Assembly (NCBI GenBank): GCA_003451935.1
Contig: DMJA01000192.1
Coordinates: 1 to 10,086 of the forward strand
Origin: Verrucomicrobiota bacterium
GTDB lineage: Bacteria; Verrucomicrobiota; Kiritimatiellia; CAIQIC01; Lenti-01
Direction of reading: 5' to 3'
Length of the DNA: 10,086 bases
Part shown: piece by piece, positions 7,437 through 10,086 of the stretch
Layout of the letters: each line of letters begins with the position of its first letter
How positions within the stretch are numbered: the stretch's first letter is position 1
Made by a program: the position numbers and the translations under genes
Notes under the pieces: generated by a model
What the model was told of the DNA's origin: nothing
The model's input: only the letters and a program-made list of their open reading frames with translations
Databases searched by the model: none

Positions 7437-8563
7437 GAAAGATTCTTGCCTTCCTTTTTCTGGTGGCGGTCGTCGGCTCGGCGGCGTGGCTGGTGGTGTC
7501 GCGCGAGCGGGCCGGTTGCGCCGAGGCGGCTCCCCCGTCGGCCGCGACTCCCGGCGATCTGCACGAAGCCCTGTGGTACGAGAAACTCGCCGGCGGCCTC
7601 GTCCGCTGTATGCTTTGTCCCCATTCGTGCCGCCTGCCCGAAGGCCGGATCGGCCGGTGCCGCGTGCGCCAGAACGTCGGCGGCAAGCTCTATTCGCTGT
7701 CGTATGGCCGGCTGGCCACCGCCCACGTCGATCCAATCGAAAAGAAGCCGTTCTTCCATGTGTTGCCCGGCAGCCGGGCCTACTCGATTGCGACGCCCGG
7801 GTGCAACCTGCGCTGCCTGTTCTGCCAGAATTGGGAGATTTCCCAGATGTATCCGTGGGAGGTGCGGACCTCGAAGGCCTCCCCAGAACAGGTGGTGGCG
7901 GAGGCCCTCCGGAGCGGGGCGGAGTCCATCGCGTTCACCTACAGCGAACCCACCATCTTCTACGAATACATGCTGGACATCGCCAAACTTGCGCAGGCGA
8001 AAGGCCTCAAGACCCTGGTCGTCAGCGCCGGCTACATCCAGCCCGAACCGCTCCAGGCGCTCCTGCCGCATATCGACGCCTACAAGGTGGATTTCAAGGC
8101 GTTCAATCCGGAGTTCTATACCGAACTCACGGGCGGCAGCCGCGACCCCGTGCTGCAGGCGATGAAAACCATCCGGGCCAGCGGCGTCTGGCTCGAGGTC
8201 GTCAATTTACTCGTCACCGGCCAGAACGACGGCGAAGAGGAAGTCCGCCAGCTGGCCCGGTGGGTCCGGGAGAACCTCGGCGACGACGTGCCGTTGCACT
8301 TCTCGCGCTTCCACCCCATGCACAAGCTGGCGAACCTGCCCCCGACGCCGATCGAGAGGGTCATCCGCGCCCGCGAAATCGCGATCGAGGAAGGGCTGAA
8401 AAATGTCTATACCGGCAACATCCCGGCCGCCGAAGGCGATTCCACCTATTCGCCCACAACCGGGGAAATCGTCATCGAGCGCAAAGGCTACTACGTGGTC
8501 CGGAACCATCTCACGAACGGCCTTGCGCCGGATGGCGAAAAAATCCCGGGGATATGGCGATGA
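7433..8563 (+). CDS. amrS: AmmeMemoRadiSam-type radical SAM enzyme, membrane-anchored
   Basis: 376 residues. Radical SAM enzyme of the PflA-like COG1180 group, best matched to the AmmeMemoRadiSam subgroup, whose reaction is unknown. The [4Fe-4S] motif CNLRCLFC gives C124, C128 and C131. An N-terminal four-cysteine motif (C59, C62, C66, C76 in RCMLCPHSC...GRC) is typical of the group. Other family marks are AFTYSEPTIFYEY, YKVDFKAF, HFSRFHP and the IPGIW end. GTG 7433 was chosen because it overlaps the previous stop (GTGA) and the ORF then begins MRKILAFLFLVAVVGSAAWLVV, a hydrophobic signal anchor. In-frame GTG codons at residues 21-22 could give a soluble form. A membrane anchor is odd for an enzyme needing cytoplasmic SAM. 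MEMO1- and AMMECR1-like partners are not visible here. Confidence 0.88.
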   Translation: MRKILAFLFLVAVVGSAAWLVVSRERAGCAEAAPPSAATPGDLHEALWYEKLAGGLVRCMLCPHSCRLPEGRIGRCRVRQNVGGKLYSLSYGRLATAHVDPIEKKPFFHVLPGSRAYSIATPGCNLRCLFCQNWEISQMYPWEVRTSKASPEQVVAEALRSGAESIAFTYSEPTIFYEYMLDIAKLAQAKGLKTLVVSAGYIQPEPLQALLPHIDAYKVDFKAFNPEFYTELTGGSRDPVLQAMKTIRASGVWLEVVNLLVTGQNDGEEEVRQLARWVRENLGDDVPLHFSRFHPMHKLANLPPTPIERVIRAREIAIEEGLKNVYTGNIPAAEGDSTYSPTTGEIVIERKGYYVVRNHLTNGLAPDGEKIPGIWR

Positions 8564-10086
8564 GCGCGGTCGCCGCGTTCAGCGCCGCCAGCAGCAGAAC
8601 CGTGGCGATCAAGCCCAAGACCGGCAGGGCCCAGAGGCCGATCGCCAGCGCAGCCACGCACGACCCGACGAGGTCGACACTGTAGATGACGCCCACGCGC
8701 CGCGTTCCCTCCGGATCGCCGCCCAGATAGATCCGGTTCGCCACCGGGAACTCCAAGCCGACCAGTCCGCCGACCACGCCGGCCAGCAGCAGAAATGCCC
8801 ATTCGATTCCCGGCGAGCACCCCATCGCGGTTGAATCCCATAGCCGCAGCGCCCCTGCGAGGCCCGCGGCATAGATCGCCAACAGGGCGTGGATGCCCGC
8901 CAGCATCCACGGCCGGACGCCGCCGGGAATCCGGGTGCCCAGCGCCGTGCCCAGCGCCATGCCCAGCATCAGCGCCGCGAGGATCAACGCGATTTTGTAG
9001 TAGAGATAGCCGCAGAACACCTGGAACGCGAGAAGGAGGACCAGCTCGCAGGCCATGAGCGTGAAACTGCCGATTCCCATCGCCCAGGCGCCGAGCCGGC
9101 GCGGGCGCCGGCCCCGGATGGAGAACCCCATGGCCGCCATGGCAAGGGCGGCCGCCACGGGAGCCGGCCAGCGGACGTCCCCGGCGATGCGGGCCCACGC
9201 CGCCGCTCGCGAATGGAACGCGCTGAGCCAGTGGACGAAGGTGTAGTGGCAGGCCATCGGCCGCGCATCGCGGTTGAGTTGTGCGCGTTCATTGGCCTCA
9301 AAGGCCGCCCGCACCTGCCCGATGCGGTCGGTGGTCAGCCGGTACTCGATGGCGGAAGGAATGACAAAGTCCGTCCGCAGACCGCGCTGAACATAGCGGG
9401 CAATCAAATCCGCCGGGGCGGGCGGCGGCGCGAGTGGCCCCGCGGTGGCCAAATAGAAGATTTCGTATTCCGGCAAAATGGCCACCGAGTCAAACACCGC
9501 GCGCAACGTCCGGTGGATGGATGCGCCCAGATCGTTGAGTTCGCAGCTCAAATAGTCCGGCGAAAACGCGAGCCGCACGGCCAGCACGCCGCCGGGCGCC
9601 ATGCGCCGACGGACATCGCGGAAGAATTCCAGGCTGTAGCACCGGTTGATCAACACCGTTCCCGGATGAGGCAGATTGAGGATGACCACATCGTAGATCG
9701 CCACCGGCACGTCCGGGCGCGGCTTGAGGAAGAACCGGGCATCCGCGATCACGGTGTTCACGCGCGGATCATCCAGCGCCCGGCGCCGGGCCGGGCCGGC
9801 ATGTTCACGGGCCAGGTCGACCAACTGCGGATCCATTTCGACATAGTCCACCCGATCCGGCTGGTGCTGGAGGATTTCGCCCAGGGCGCCGTTGAAGCCC
9901 CCCCCCACCAGCAAAACCTGCCGGGGGTTTGGATGCCACAACATGGGGAAATGCGCGAGTTGTTCGGCCGCCATCTGCTCGTCCTCGGCGCCAAGGAGCA
10001 ATCCGTTCGCGTAGAAGCTGATTTGACGGCCCACCGCCGTGACGGCCAGAGGGCCGTGGATGGAGTTGCGGGTTTCGACCAGGCGC
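8511..10086 (-). CDS. Spermidine synthase-like membrane fusion protein, 5' partial
   Basis: The frame is open through the right edge (codons for LVETRNSIHGPLAVTAV precede a GTG at 10034), so the start lies outside the window; about 525 codons are seen. The N-terminal half is a SpeE-like methyltransferase fold: VLLVGGGFNGALGE nucleotide-binding loop, YVEMDP ribose-binding acid, and IADAR. The catalytic D-x-x-D-P motif of real spermidine synthases reads ILNLPHPG here (nt 9663-9680 coding NLPHP and the residue before), so both acids are gone and aminopropyl transfer is doubtful. The C-terminal half has about seven hydrophobic helices, with GLEFPVAN and YSVDLVGS motifs known from membrane-fused relatives. 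It converges on amrS with a 53-bp overlap. The true activity is unknown. Confidence 0.85.
   Translation of the reverse strand, partial: RLVETRNSIHGPLAVTAVGRQISFYANGLLLGAEDEQMAAEQLAHFPMLWHPNPRQVLLVGGGFNGALGEILQHQPDRVDYVEMDPQLVDLAREHAGPARRRALDDPRVNTVIADARFFLKPRPDVPVAIYDVVILNLPHPGTVLINRCYSLEFFRDVRRRMAPGGVLAVRLAFSPDYLSCELNDLGASIHRTLRAVFDSVAILPEYEIFYLATAGPLAPPPAPADLIARYVQRGLRTDFVIPSAIEYRLTTDRIGQVRAAFEANERAQLNRDARPMACHYTFVHWLSAFHSRAAAWARIAGDVRWPAPVAAALAMAAMGFSIRGRRPRRLGAWAMGIGSFTLMACELVLLLAFQVFCGYLYYKIALILAALMLGMALGTALGTRIPGGVRPWMLAGIHALLAIYAAGLAGALRLWDSTAMGCSPGIEWAFLLLAGVVGGLVGLEFPVANRIYLGGDPEGTRRVGVIYSVDLVGSCVAALAIGLWALPVLGLIATVLLLAALNAATALIAISPGFFRHPAQGRS

Overview
The window is GC-rich bacterial chromosomal DNA, almost completely coding, with eight protein genes. 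Seven are on the + strand and one is on the - strand. Both end genes are cut by the window edges. I saw no rRNA, tRNA, CRISPR array, transposase or phage gene. Lineage clues are indirect. There is a type-2 (eukaryote-like) isoleucyl-tRNA synthetase, a short cagcctccagccttcaa microrepeat of a kind I associate from memory with Verrucomicrobiota and Kiritimatiellota genomes, and small intergenic palindromes built on TTTCCAC-N3-GTGGAAA. A Verrucomicrobiota/Kiritimatiellota-like organism is my best guess, but it is inference only.

Left block (1-4909): ileS (5' end missing) is followed by a 73-bp gap holding one palindrome. Then comes a tight three-gene set: a Nudix hydrolase, a small protein with a MerR-like helix-turn-helix, and a class-3 lipase. 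The first two overlap by 16 bp and the next pair is 5 bp apart.

Middle (4910-5175): the only sizeable gap holds a 193-bp element (4918-5110) with 21-bp imperfect terminal inverted repeats (19/21 matching) around a second, nested inverted repeat. It looks like a MITE or REP-like non-autonomous element. A sigma70-like promoter candidate lies just beyond it and would give an almost leaderless transcript.

Right block (5176-10086): a type-II NADH dehydrogenase-like flavoprotein and a DoxX membrane protein overlap by 4 bp (ATGA) and probably form a membrane redox pair. After a gap with two more palindromes comes a CcdA/DsbD-like membrane protein with a CxxC in its first helix and a CPPF motif in a later helix. 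It overlaps by 4 bp (GTGA) with an AmmeMemoRadiSam-type radical SAM enzyme that carries an N-terminal hydrophobic anchor. Convergent to this, overlapping by 53 bp, is a partial spermidine-synthase-like membrane fusion protein whose catalytic acidic motif is replaced.

Most interesting items: the translationally coupled CcdA-like/AmrS pair with an apparent membrane anchor on a radical SAM enzyme, the MITE-like element, the three-copy palindrome family, and the synthase-like protein that has lost its catalytic acids. The MEMO1-like and AMMECR1-like partners of AmrS are not in this window.
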